A DNA stretch of 64,000 nucleotides from assembly GCA_022749755.1 (NCBI GenBank), contig CM040444.1:18335274-18399273 (forward strand), given 5' to 3'. A program made the translations under genes and the position numbers. This stretch comes from Azadirachta indica. Its lineage: Eukaryota; Streptophyta; Magnoliopsida; Sapindales; Meliaceae. A model generated the notes under the pieces. The model was given only the letters and a program-made list of their open reading frames with translations. It was not told the origin of the DNA and made no database searches. Positions 24,688-36,560 of the stretch are shown piece by piece. How positions within the stretch are numbered: position 1 is the stretch's first letter; each line of letters starts with the position of its first letter.

Positions 24688-25772
24688 GATGGGAAAAATC
24701 TCTGAACCTGCGGGTCCCTGCCCTAACCCGCCCTATTTGGGGCAAGCTTGGGACTTATTTTTTCTTACAACCCGGGTTCGGAATCTGGTTGGGGGCCCAA
24801 AACCTCAACCAGTCCAAAAATTAGGCCAAGTTCGGGAATTATACTTTCCACTCTGCCCCACCTCATTAACTCGTGTAAATAAACAAAATACAAATCCTAG
24901 TTTCTTTTTGTTGTTGACTCTAAATTTACAACGAAGCCGCAGCCACCTCTCAGACCAACCAAAACACGATCAGCAACGGCCACGATCGCAGCCACGCGTC
25001 ATCATTGTACATTAATGAAAAATTTCACTCATCTTCATTCTAAACCATAATTACTATCTTTCGATTACATTAATGAAAATTTTCACTCATCTTCATTCTA
25101 AACCATAATTTCTATCTTTCGATTTTTCGTTTTCTATTGGTAATCAACAAAAAATATTCAATTTATTGGCCGTGAGATCAATTTATATTTTTATCATGTT
25201 TTTCTCTTCTTAATATTAATTAATTGATGAGGAAAAAATAAAACACTAATTTGTTAATCTCAATTAAAAGTTTATTGTTTTTTTATTTCTATCGGGTTTA
25301 CTATTGCAGATATGATAATTCTGCAGATTATTATTTCCTCTCAAATGGGGTTTATCCAAAATGAGATAAATGTTGGCCATTGAAGTTGAATATTATGTAT
25401 AAGAAATTTCATTGGGTTGTACTGAATAATTTTGTTTTTTGTTTATCCCAATCACAAAAGTAGAGAGACACCTTGAGGTAGGGTAGTTGGAAATTTGTTT
25501 TTATCTTTATTTTCATTTTGTGGGGTGTTATTGGAAGGACGGAAGTCCTAAATGGTCCGATCTCTAATATATAAAAGATGCTGAAGTTATTGGAAGTGTT
25601 TTTACATCTTTGGTTCTGTTTTGCTTGCTTAGTCATTATCAATTTCACTTTTTTTTTTTTTTAAGATTTTGTCCTTTTGTTGATTCCTTTATATATATAA
25701 ATAATTTATTTATATATCTGGGTTCCTTTAGAAGAACAAAACCCGCCCCGAAACCGCCCCATTCCCATCCCT
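24688..25772. other. Possible TIR element with GC-rich ends
   Basis: The left edge starts GATGGGAAAAATCT and runs into an unusually GC-rich stretch (CTGCCCTAACCCGCCC). The right edge mirrors it (CCGCCCCATTCCCATC). Such ends stand out from the AT-rich surroundings and suggest a non-autonomous DNA transposon of about 1.1 kb. I could not identify a target-site duplication. The 108-aa ORF at 24689-25015 shows no known domain. Confidence 0.35.
25009..25124 (+). repeat. 58-base direct tandem repeat, two units
   Basis: Two consecutive copies (25009-25066 and 25067-25124) beginning ACATTAATGAAAA and ending TATCTTTCGATT, differing at about two positions. A recent local duplication with no known role. 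Confidence 0.85.
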
Positions 25773-26044
25773 ACCATTTAGGGAGATATTTGTAGGTTTT
25801 TTTAAATCTTTCATGTTGAGTAAATTTTTCAAATCTCATGGGAGGTACATGTTAATTTCCCATAAATTAAATAACATAAATAATGTCCGTCTATAAAAGT
25901 TCACACGAATAATTTAAATGAATTGTACTTTGAAATATAGTATTTCAATTCTTTTCGCAGTATGAAATATTGTAGTGGGGCATTATTATATTCGTGTAAT
26001 AATTAAATTTTTGGGATATATAATTAAAAAAAAAAAAAAGAAAG

Positions 26045-26640
26045 AAAAAGGTTTTCAGCTAGAATCCCACCAAATGTTCGAGTGCACTGGCTTTTCTAGA
26101 AAAGGACACTCAAAATTTTGAAAGCCTACAATAAGTTCATTGACTTGCTGAATTTTTAGAAGAAATGTTAAGATCAGTCTGTTTAATCACGTACCAATAG
26201 CTCTGTTGTAAATTTTAAAATAATTTATTTTTATCATATTGTAAAAGTAATTAATTTTAACCAGAATCAATTTGATACTTAATAAATTTTATTTTAAAAG
26301 ATATTATAAATTTTAAAAACAATTTTCTGCGTTTAGTATATTTAATTGTTAAAATATTTTAATAATACTATTTACTAAAATTTATATAATGAATAATAAT
26401 AAATAAAAATAATTTTATATAAATATTTGTCTGACATATTATTTAAAATAATAACTTATAAAAAAAAATACCAAATTGTTTACCATCGGGTTAGTGGGAA
26501 AAAAAAAAAAAGTAGCTAGGTTTCTTGCCATTGACTTGTTGCCTTATTTTCTCCAACTTGGTTCTTCAAATCAGGGTTTTATGAGCAGAAATTTTAAGAT
26601 TTGATTCTTTCAGCATACAATGAATAGCATGGCATGAAAT
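26045..26640 (+). pseudogene. Expansin-like A relic E6 (promoter cassette and exon 5 scrap)
   Basis: 26045-26170 is recognisable as the EXLA upstream cassette (TTTTGAAAGCCTACAA, then ATTGACTTGCTGAA). About 350 bases later, 26550-26610 resembles the start of exon 5 and its acceptor (TTTTCTCCAACTTGGTTCTTC, compare TTTCCAGGTTGGTTCTTC in E2). Nearly all coding sequence is deleted. This is the most decayed of six copies. Confidence 0.6.
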
Positions 26641-26754
26641 ATATGGAGTGGGATTCTTAGAAAACATATCCATGTATGTAATCGATTATTAAAAAAAAAA
26701 AAGAAAATTAATGACGGAATAGATTATAAATATCTAATCGAACTTAAATAGTAT

Positions 26755-27160
26755 TAAGAGTTGGTTTAATATAACTTCACAAATAGAATTTTTTGAATGT
26801 AAAAATTTTATGAGTAGAGCTTTTATAAGTTGAATTTTTAATAAAAATTTATTAATTGTTTGGTTGTCATAAATAATTTTAGAAAAAAATAAGTAATTAC
26901 CTTAATAGATATTTTTAATGTTTTATTTTAAAAAAAAAAGTATAAAACTTTTAAAATAAAATAAAGTTATTTTAAATAATTTTATCTTTTATAAAAAACT
27001 CAAAAGATTGTATTGCGAAAAGCCCAAATGTTAGGCTTGCTTTTTTAATTTTTAAAATCCCTTCTCTATATTATTAACCAAACAATATTTAAAAATTTGA
27101 AAAAAAAATTAGCATTCAAAAAAATATTTTTGATTAATAAAAAAAAATCAAACCAGCACT
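26755..27160 (+). mobile_element. MITE-like element, GTTTGAT family copy
   Basis: Starts GTTGGTTTAATATAACTT and ends near AAATCAAACCAGC, with the family's internal wording (TTTATTAATTGTTTGGTTGTC). Non-coding. Confidence 0.6.
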
Positions 27161-28084
27161 AAGTATATATAAAGAGATTTTAAAAAAATTTAGATAAATA
27201 TAGATAGAGAAAAAAAAAATCTAAATTATGGATTCTTGAATGCTTTTTGTAAATCATAGTTAGATGCACTGAGGTTTCAAGTTTTAGAGATTATTTTATT
27301 ATAAGCATTATAAAATAGACGATCATATTTAATTCTTTTATATCATTTATAAATTAAAATAGAAGTATAAAGGTAAAGCCATATAAATCAATTAATTTTA
27401 AAAGGTTAATGTGATCAGTAAATTTGTTATATTTGTTGTGTCCACAATTGAAAAAATGATCATCAATGATATTAGATTATTGATAATTTTGAGAAAATGT
27501 CAAGGCAGATACATAAAATGGATTTTTTGGTGCGAAAGATAGAACTATAATAAAAATAATTGACTCTAAGCAATAAGTATCAGACTCTACGGAAACTATA
27601 ATATCTCTAACTAAAACGACATTTTTTTTACCATATTTTTAAATTAATAAAACAACATCTTAGCATAAATTTCACTTTTTAATTTCACTTTTTTTTCCTA
27701 AACAAAATACGAACATACGTTAGTATCCTTCAATTAAAACAACATCATTTTATATATTTTACACAAAAAAAACTCAATATCAATTTCATATCCTTATATG
27801 AAATTTTCTACACTTGGCACCCAAAAGATTACCACCCAAGTTTTCCTATACTTAGCTCACCCAACAAATAACCCAAATTCAACTCAAATGAATCATATTC
27901 ACAATTAAAATCAACTTAAATCTACCCTTATTTATTTTTTAACAAAAGATCCAACTTCGAACAAAATGCAAGCAACCAAAATCGGAACGCTTCCTTGCAT
28001 AAGTTATTAAATTTTGAAATATTCAAAATATGTTTGTTATTTGTTTGTTTCTATTGAGTATTGTTAATACATGAAAGTTGACCC
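27161..28084. other. Intergenic, nothing recognised
   Basis: AT-rich sequence without ORFs or repeats that I can assign. Confidence 0.4.
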
Positions 28085-28565
28085 TAGGCTTGAGCCCAAG
28101 ACTAAATCAAAATTATATTATTTGTATAGGTAATGTATAAAAAGGCACAAATGAACCCAAATCACTTTTTAGGGTTTCAATTGTCAGTTGTGGTGTATAA
28201 AATAAAAGTAAGTTTAAGTCTGATGTAAATTAATATAATATTTTAAGCCCAACCTACTTGGAGGTTCAAAAGATCCATTATATGATTAAGTTAATATATA
28301 AGGAATATAGAAGCCGAAGAAAGTCCTTTCTTTTTAAAAGCACAAAATCCTTAATTTAATTAATTTAAGATTAATGGAAACAAGTATTTTATTCTAATTA
28401 AGATTAAATAGAATAAATGTTTTATTATAAGAATGATGTTAAACACCTCTTTTAAATAAGATTGATTACACTAAGTTAATTTCTAAATAAAGTTTTGTCT
28501 TAAGAAGGATGACTTACAGTGAAATACGATTGCATGTGCTAAATCATGTCCTACTATTGCTCTAT
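28085..28565 (-). repeat. Dispersed repeat R part B, inverted copy
   Basis: On the minus strand this matches part B at 4380-4870 and 8800-9210, including the AATAAAATATTTATTTTAATTAA-like core and a GGTCAACTTT end. It is the third copy in the window. Confidence 0.5.
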
Positions 28566-30430
28566 GTTACACACTGGATAAACTCATGATTCTACCTTTA
28601 AGGGGTGAAGACTTTCATTAGCTTGAATTCCTCAATAAACACATCCTTGAAGAACATCACCTACTTCATGATAATGCTAGCAATCTTTACTTATTTTTCA
28701 GCTATCTCTCGCCATCTAAATCAACCTTAAACACTACTCTAGTGTCCTATTATCCTTCCTATATGCATTGACCTAAATTTGATTATTTTAGACTTCAAAA
28801 TCACTTTTTCTGCAATCTTAAATTCATTAGACCGTAATTGATTGTATTGAATATGATCGTAATTTAGTTTCTTCAATATTGATATGTTTTTTCAATAATT
28901 GCGATCTACTGTTAAATCTTTGTGTTCTTTTGAATTTATATTGGGACTAGCTTTTTCCATATACATCTTTTACTCATAATTTGCGTTTCATGCTTTTTCT
29001 AAGTATTTTTCAAGTGTGGTAGCAGCGGTGGTGTAAATCTCTTCAGACAAGCCAATTTTCTACGGTTACAACATCATGACTCTTGGAACACTAAGTGCAA
29101 TCCAATAAACGCGATGAGCCTTAATTCCTACAGCTGGAAAGGGATACAAAAGCTCAATTTGGTTCCAAGGGCCTAGTAGTATTGAAGCTTGTCAAGAGCT
29201 ATACAAAACCTATTTTAGTGATCAACTAATTACAGTTCAATATGTGAGTCAAGTAGATTTCCTTCAGAACAAGTGTTTATTGATTTTATTAGTTTGATTT
29301 TATTTTGCAATTTTTATAGTTTAGGTCTCGTAGTGTTATTCTATTTTTGGAGTTTGATTGAGTCTATTCTCAATCTCTCATATGATTTCATTCTTAACAT
29401 CGATCTTGGAGCCAATTGATACAATATATGCTATTCTAAAAGTGGATGCTTCCTGAACTTGTAATTTTAAGTCTATCAAATATATTTCAAAGCCTGTTCA
29501 AGTCAGATAACTAATCAATTAAGTCTGGCACATATATAGAGTAGATTCGTCCATGACAGTGACATTAACTTAGTTTTCATTTATACATTCGAGTAAAAAC
29601 TATTTCATTTAATTTTTTTATGAAATTATATTATTTATTTTTATGGGGGAGCAATATATTTATTAAAAATCCAACAATTGACGGTTGCTCTATGAAATTT
29701 ATGATACTATTAAAGACAAATGACCAGTCTTAATTAAGATGTAATAAGAAATATTTTCACGTATGACTAGAAGCTTAGGTATTGGATATTAATTTGAGTA
29801 AAAATAAGGTTTTCTCTAGTGCTTTGTTTTCAAAAATAATTTCACGACTACGTAGATCGAAAAACTCGGAATTTGATGGTATTAGGTGAAGTTATTTTTA
29901 TTACGTGTGGTGGTCGGATGGCACTTTGGCGAAGTTATTTCTATTACTTTTTGATTTTTTGATATTTTAGTTATGTACATGCAGATTTTATTTAACTTAT
30001 AAAATATCATTAAATATTGTATTATTTTGATTTTATAAAAAATTTTGGATGGGATATTTTATTTAACATATAATGTATTAATAAATATTGTATTATTTTA
30101 TTTTATGAAAAGTTTGGATGGGTGAGAAATATTATTTATAGAACATCACATTTTTGTCTTTTATTGTTATGTGAATGTATGTCTCGGATCACCCAAATTA
30201 CGGTTAGATAAAATATTAACATTAATTTGAACCATGTCCGGAACAATAAATAATATATTATAAATATACTATAAAATAAATGCATTACAAATAAATATAT
30301 TGTAATTACGTGAATGTAATTGGTCAAACCTTTGGGGATAGGACTACAAAAATTAAGGATTCAATTATTGCTAACAGCATTCAATTTAATTCAAATTATC
30401 TTATCTATATCAAAAATTGTTTAAATAATA
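28566..30430. other. Intergenic upstream of GH1 copy B
   Basis: 28.6-29.5 kb is less AT-rich than its surroundings and could hold decayed coding sequence, but no frame stays open and I recognise no motif. 29.9-30.4 kb resembles the sequence upstream of copy C (41.3-41.7 kb), which is duplicated promoter DNA. Confidence 0.4.
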
Positions 30431-30452
30431 AAATTTAAATCAATTGTTTTTC

Positions 30453-30459
30453 TATAAAT
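30453..30459 (+). promoter_or_regulatory. TATA box of GH1 copy B
   Basis: TATAAAT about 50 bases before the ATG. Equivalent TATAAATA boxes lie at 41668-41675 (copy C) and 44947-44954 (copy D). Confidence 0.6.
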
Positions 30460-30508
30460 AGTCAAGTATACGAGCTAGAAAACCACTTTTCTTCTCCATT
30501 TCTTCACC

Positions 30509-32676
30509 ATGAACAGGTGTAGCATGAAAGCAGCTGTTTTCTTAAGCATTTATGGTCTCTTTGCTTTAGTTTACGCTGCCTATGCAGCTGATGAACAAAA
30601 GACAGTTGAGGAAAACTGCAAGAAGGGATTTAACACTGCCGGGATGAGCCGGAAAAACTTCCCCGAAGGATTTGTGTTCGGAACGGCGTCGTCTGCATAT
30701 CAAGTTGAAGGCATGACTAATAAAGGTGGAAGAGGACCCTGCATCTGGGATCCTTTTGTTCACACTCCTGGAAATATTGCTGGGAATGCTACTGCTGATG
30801 TGGCTGTGGATCAATATCATCGTTACAAGGTATTGAAGATAAAACAAAAATATGATATTACTTGGAGAAATTAAATTGAATTTGCTCCTTTGTTAACAGT
30901 TTTTATATTTGGTGACTTACAGGAAGACATTGATCTCATGGCAAAGCTGAATTTTGATGCATACCGATTTTCAATTTCCTGGTCCAGGATCTTCCCAAGT
31001 GAGTATTGTGTATTGATAATAACATCCTTTTTCTTCATTTGTTTTCAATTATTTTGTACTTAATTAACACACGGTTGGAAAATTTCTTTCTTTAGAGGGA
31101 ACTGGAGAACTAAATTCGGAGGGAGTCGCTTATTACAATAGATTGATTGACTATATGGTTGAAAAAGGTAAAAATAAACTGTGCCAAAAAATTATGAATC
31201 TCAAATTTGATTTCGAATGATATAAATTTTTATGTGTCATGTAGGTATTACTCCATATGCGAATCTTTATCATTATGATCTTCCATTAGCTCTTCAAGAA
31301 AAGTATCTTGGAATGCTAGATTGTCAATTTGTGTAAGTAAACAACACTGCTAAATCTTCATATAATGTAAAGAAGCATATTACTTATTTGATTTTATGAT
31401 CCGAATCTTTCAGGAAGGACTTTGCAGATTATGCAGAATTTTGTTTCAAGACATTTGGTGATAGAGTAAAGAATTGGCATACATTTAATGAACCAAGGGT
31501 TATAGCAGCTCTGGGATTTGACAATGGCATTAACCCTCCGTCAAGGTGTTCTAAAGAAGTCGGAAATTGTACAGCAGGAAACTCCGGCACTGAGCCTTAT
31601 ATTGCTGCCCATAATATGATTTTAGCTCACGCTGCTGCTGTAGAAAGATATCGCGAAAAATACCAGGTAAAGTTGTTGTTTATCCTTGAGTCCGTGATTT
31701 ATAACTAAATATGAGTTTTTATAAAAACTTTGATCTTAATATGTATGATGTCTCCATTAATTTCAGAAAACACAAAAAGGGAAAATTGGAATTCTTTTGG
31801 ATTTTGTTTGGTTCGAACCTCTCACACATTCAAAGGCCGACGTTCTTGCAGCCCAAAGAGCAAGAGATTTTACCATCGGATGGTAAATTCTTGTTCCTCA
31901 TTCAAATTTTCTTTTGGTGAATTTATTTGGGATTACCCCCATATTCTATTGATTTTTCACTCAGGTTTTTACATCCTCTTACCTATGGTGAGTATCCGAA
32001 AACAATGCAAGAAATTGTTGGAGACAGGCTCCCAAAATTTACAGATGAAGAAGTTCGACTGGTGAAGGGCTCATTAGACATTTTGGGTGTCAACCAATAT
32101 ACATCTTACTACATGTATAACCCTCCTGATGGTCCATCCAATATCTCCAGCTATCAAAATGATTGGAATGTTGGTTTTGCTTGTAAGTATATATATCTCT
32201 TTTTCTATCATTTTTACCATCTGAATCTCGTATAATCTAATTCTTCTTTTTAATTTCAAAAAACTGCAGATCACCGCAAGGGAGTGCAAATTGGTCGAAG
32301 GGCAAATTCTAACTGGCTTTACATTGTACCCTGGGGAATATACAAAGCTGTATCATATGTGAAAGAACGATACCAGAACCCAGTTATGATTCTTTCAGAA
32401 AATGGGATGGATGATCCAGGCAATTATACACTTGCTAAGGGATTAGATGACACTGTAAGGGTTAGCTACTACAGAGGTTACTTGAAAAACCTGAAGAAGG
32501 CAATCGATGATGGAGCAAATATATTTGGCTACTTTGCATGGTCATTGGTAGATAATTTTGAATGGCTATCTGGGTATACTTCTAGGTTTGGTATAGTTTA
32601 TATTGATTATGATACTCTTAAGAGACATCCCAAAATGTCTGCCTGTTGGTTTAGGGAGCTCTTGCAGAGAAATTAG
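30509..32676 (+). CDS. GH1 beta-glucosidase copy B, BGLU44-like (intact, 8 exons, 516 aa)
   Basis: Exons 30509-30829, 30923-30998, 31096-31167, 31245-31332, 31414-31666, 31767-31882, 31965-32182 and 32270-32676 join without a break to 516 codons plus TAG. A signal peptide covers about residues 1-27. GFVFGTASSAYQVEG opens the barrel. TFNEP supplies the acid/base Glu212, LSENG the nucleophile Glu425, and FEWLSGY (Glu479, Trp480) the sugar-binding site. [17 protein letters not shown] and [16 protein letters not shown] mark the BGLU44 / rice Os3BGlu7 group, whose members cleave beta-glucosides and beta-mannosides. It is probably secreted or vacuolar. Odd points against the paralogues are IFGYFAW for VVGYFAW and CWFREL for YWFRQL near the C-terminus. 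It lacks the intron present in the last exon of copy D. The true substrate is unknown. Confidence 0.95.
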
Positions 32677-34048
32677 AAATGATTGCTTATGCTTTTGTCT
32701 AGGGTTTTTGGTCTTCAGCAATTAGCAGTAAGGGTTATTTTGTTTAGGCTTTTAGGTCACAGACGTGCTAATAAAATTTTTAATTAATAAAACTCTTCTT
32801 TCTACATATTGTCATAATTTTATCCCGATTAATGCACTGCAATTTATTTAATTTTGTTGATATTGGTACTAGCTGTGTTCTTTATAGCATTAAATTATTA
32901 ATTGAGTGTTTAAAACAGAAATAAAATAATTATGCCAGTGAAAGGAATGCAAAATAAGAGATGTGGCAATATTAGGTGGATAAGGACATAAAAAAATATG
33001 GAAAGGACAATAATTCAATCTCCATCCCGAATATACAATTTCATTAGGATAAGGTACTTATAAAGTCTTTAAAGTTGGTCTATTACATTAATTAGTCTTA
33101 AAAGTTTCAGAAATATCCATTAAAATTCTATTTTATTAAAAAGTAATGATTATACTCCAATACAAAGAAGTAAAACACCAGCAAAAGCTGCATCAACTTA
33201 GTAATGGAAAATCTGCAATAGAAGCAGCAGCTCAAGAGCAAAAGCAGAAGAGCTCTTGTCAAATTGTTAAATCATCAATTAATGTCGGTGAAGAAATTAA
33301 TATATAGATGTATGTGCTTTTCTTAATCTCTTTGTTAGTTAATTCTCTTATTGCCTTTATTAGAAAAAGGTTAGAATATGAATAAGGATCACCTCATTAA
33401 TTAAAATTTAATTATTTGAACTAATAGAGATCTTTTTTCCATTAGTCATTGATTGTTAATAAATAGAAAATAAAAAATTAGGAATATATCTTAATCAATA
33501 TTCACTCTACTAATATTTTCATATTAATTTGTTCATTATATTTATGTTTATTATACCAAAACTAAAAAGATAAGGATTATTCTAAAACTAAAGAGTCCTC
33601 TACTCATGATGGTTCTTTATAGTTTTAAGATACAATCAGATGCTCACAACCAATCTGTTGGATGAACACAACCACGATTATTTAAAAGTACAATATTCAA
33701 GTAGAATTTTGATAATATATAAATATGTAATTTTCTTTCTTTCTTTTTTTATATATACTTTTCAAATGAATACAAATACTTTTATGTAGTAATCAAATCG
33801 TTTAAGCAATAAATAAAATATTAAAAAATAAAATATTTGTAACTCATGTATTAAATCAAAATAATTGATAGGATTTGTTGTATAATTTAAAACTTGTAAC
33901 CACCGTATATATATAATTATAACAATTCATAAATGTAACTCATAAAATTAATTAAAAATATAATATATTTATTAGACCTTGTTCTATTCAAATAGAAAGA
34001 CAATATTCCAATATTTTTTAATACTGCAATTAAAACAGATAGATTAAA
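32677..34048. other. Intergenic after GH1 copy B
   Basis: The 3' UTR carries the GTTTAGGGTTTT-type motif shared by the family. The rest is AT-rich with no gene recognised. Confidence 0.45.
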
Positions 34049-34429
34049 ATGGGTTCTTTGGCCAAATTTATCATTGTACTTATGATCATGCTAGCTGTTT
34101 CAAGTAATGCTGCAGGTATTGAGGTTATCATTGATTTGGCAAATGCTCACATCTAATGGTTCACTGTAAATCAGGGGATGGTTATCTTGGTCCACATGTT
34201 GTCTCATCTCGTCAAAAATATTTTTTTCATTCAAGATGATTTTTATGGAACAACCATGTTTTTCTGTGGAGTGACATTCAATTGCAAATTACATTGGTTC
34301 AATGCCTACAAAATGGGTCGTGAAGACCATCTTCAATGCAACTATTTTGATTGGAAGATAAGAGAAAAGGGTCCATGTTTGCAGCCAGATGACGGTGTAA
34401 AAGATAAGCAGTGTATAGGAGGGAATTAA
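34049..34429 (+). pseudogene. Plant self-incompatibility protein S1 homologue (SPH family), frameshifted
   Basis: The start at 34049 gives a signal peptide (MGSLAKFIIVLMIMLAVSS) and a first strand reading IEVIIDLANAHI. The frame then breaks at a stop near 34155. The next segment (VHCKSGDGYLG) is in another frame and itself ends at a stop near 34234. The rest, DDFYGTTMFFCGVTF through WKIREKGPC to a stop at 34427-34429, is in a third frame. VHCKS..DLG, the TTLFFC-like motif and the W-I-R-x-G-C end are hallmarks of the small secreted S1/SPH family, which is intronless and about 130-150 residues long. Two frameshifts make a pseudogene. SPH function outside Papaver is mostly unknown. Confidence 0.85.
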
Positions 34430-34507
34430 ATTAAAGATAAGCAGTGCATTTTATGTATGTCTTAAAAATATTGAGTGATTAATAATATTAATAATTCTGT
34501 TGCATAT

Positions 34508-34530
34508 ATATATATATATAGAGAGAGAGA

Positions 34531-34569
<39 letters not shown>
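34508..34569 (+). repeat. Compound microsatellite (TA)n(GA)n with a 37-base G run
   Basis: TA repeats pass into GA repeats and then an unbroken run of 37 G (34533-34569). Such a run is exceptional in this AT-rich DNA. It could be real slippage growth from the GA tract or a sequencing or assembly artefact. Confidence 0.9.
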
Positions 34570-34570
<1 letters not shown>

Positions 34571-34579
34571 GAAGATTGG

Positions 34580-34780
34580 TAGCCTTATATTTTTATATAT
34601 ATGTTTACACAATTTGTAATTTATTGGATCTATGCACTTAATAATTGAATTTGATACTTGTATTTAATATATAATTAATATATCATAATTAATATATATA
34701 CTAAATTCAATCTCAACCGTTGCAAGTACCTAAATTCAACAATCCACAAAATAATGTATGTGTAAACTTATGACATTACG
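34580..34780. mobile_element. Foldback MITE-like inverted repeat
   Basis: TGTTTACACAATTTG at the left edge mirrors the right edge (ATGTATGTGTAAAC). The interior has ATATATAATTAATATAT-type sequence and AACCGTTGC, resembling the element at 20833-21165. Probably a related, more decayed element. Confidence 0.5.
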
Positions 34781-35374
34781 TGATCCGTTCTTTTATATAT
34801 ATATATATTATTGTATTTAAATTTTTATTTGAATCTTGAATGAAATTAATGTTTGTTTATTCTATAAAAACATAAAAAAGGAAAAAACTGAACTAATCAA
34901 TAATGGGTAATTTGAGCATGTATTTATGATTGTTGGTGTATCATTTAATAAAAAAAATAATATAATAAAATTATAATCAATTAATTTAGTTGGTGAAAAA
35001 TTTGAAACATTTTATATAATTGATAAAGTGAATTGTGGTGTAATAATGAGGATATATACAATATTAAAATATAGGATATAAGTATTTTTTTTTCAAAGTT
35101 ACCGTGTTATATTATAAATTTTGAAAATTTTATGAAAGTTCGTTTTATATTATTTGATAAGTTATTTTTAAAAGGTAATTCCTCCCAACTTATAAATCTA
35201 TTGTCAAAAATGTGGTAGATTATTATAAATTAAGTATTTTATTTTTTTATCAAATACAAATTTAAACAAAAGTGATAAAATAAGCAATTTAATTTTTTTT
35301 TTACCAAATACACATTTAAACAAAAATAATAAAACAAAGAAAAATTGACCGATACTCCCTAAATGGGAAAGGAC

Positions 35375-36560
35375 AAATACCACTATTTTTGGTTTTAGAT
35401 GTTCCAAATCATTCCCACATGTGATCTGCGACTTTTTTTTTAATTTTTCCCAATCCTTCAATAAAAAGATTCATTCTCTTCATAAAAAATAAGAAGTACG
35501 ACCAATAAAGATTTATATTTTGATTCATTTCTAGAGTTGAATATCACATTCAAGAATTGTTTTTGATCCAATTTGTAGGAATCAATTGAAATGGCAAATC
35601 TTTTATGATACACTAAATCCGACTCAGTCATTGATAAAATGAATAGATTTGCCATTTTTTGAAATCTCTCTTCTAATTCAAAATCGTAGTGTAATGTGTA
35701 TCCCCCCTATTTCAGTCATGGAATATATGAAACAAATCAAAAAAATCGATTTTTGTTTAAGAATGAAATCTTATTGAAATTGTCTACATCTAGTTCGTCT
35801 TTCAGAATCATATTACATTCTAGATCTCATGAAATAGGATGAATTGAGATAGTATTTTATAAATACATAATTGTCTTGAATATATTAACTATTCTTTTAT
35901 TTTTCAATCGCTTGGAAGGGTCAAAAGAAACATCCTCTTCTTTCTGTAAAAATTTTTAATCTGTAGTGGATCTCTTTATCTAATTCCATCTAATTCCATC
36001 TTTGTTTGTCCCATTTGAAGAAAGGAAGGATCTCAAAGAATCAATCTTTCTTTAAATTGTTGGATCTCTCTTCTATTGATATTTCAAATTGTTATTACTA
36101 ATGGAATCAAAAGGATCTTTGGATTGATAAGAATATCATTTCAATTGGCTAGAATGTACTACTTAAGGATACTAGGTCTTGTGGAATCATATTGAATATT
36201 TGACATTTTACTTTGTACCTCCCTAAAAAATCCATCCTTATTTACCAACAATACATTGTCTAACCAAATCTAATTCTTTCTTAATAAGTTCCTCAAAAAA
36301 TCCTATTTATGGGGATTCTTCCCTCAACTAACAAATAGATCTTAGCAGAATTGGCACATATGAAATTGGGCACAATTTTGTAAGAAGAATAGCCCCTTAT
36401 TTCTAAAAAGAGATGAGGAAAATGTTCAATATCATTTGATTGAATAGTTGACTCGGCTCCTTATTGTTTAAGGAAACTCTCTATTTCAATTAGTATTTTT
36501 CATGAAAAGCAAACATAAGATAACAAATCTAGTCTTTCACTAAGATTTCAATAGATGTCC
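35375..36560 (-). pseudogene. ycf2: Nuclear plastid DNA insertion: degraded ycf2 segment
   Basis: On the minus strand, pieces of the chloroplast ycf2 protein are readable across several frames. Near 36540 are EILVKD and CYLMFAF. Then come an IQSNDIEH-like stretch, and at 35655-35458 [20 protein letters not shown] and FNSRNESK, continuing as FYEENESFY. The last part is CGNDLEHLKPKIVVF near 35380. The order and spacing follow one roughly 1.2-kb block of ycf2. Many stops and indels show a long nuclear residence. Both edges fall in AT-rich repeats, one of which recurs at 37.5 and 38.7 kb. Confidence 0.88.

Noticed and set aside
24689..25015. 108-aa ORF with a GC-rich start
   Set aside because: Proline-rich low-information protein with no domain. 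The composition is better explained by the GC-rich end of a DNA element.
25009..25124. CRISPR-like or satellite array
   Set aside because: Only two adjacent units without spacers; a simple tandem duplication.
34533..34569. Poly-G as a regulatory G-quadruplex
   Set aside because: No supporting context and an artefact is possible; kept only as a structural observation.
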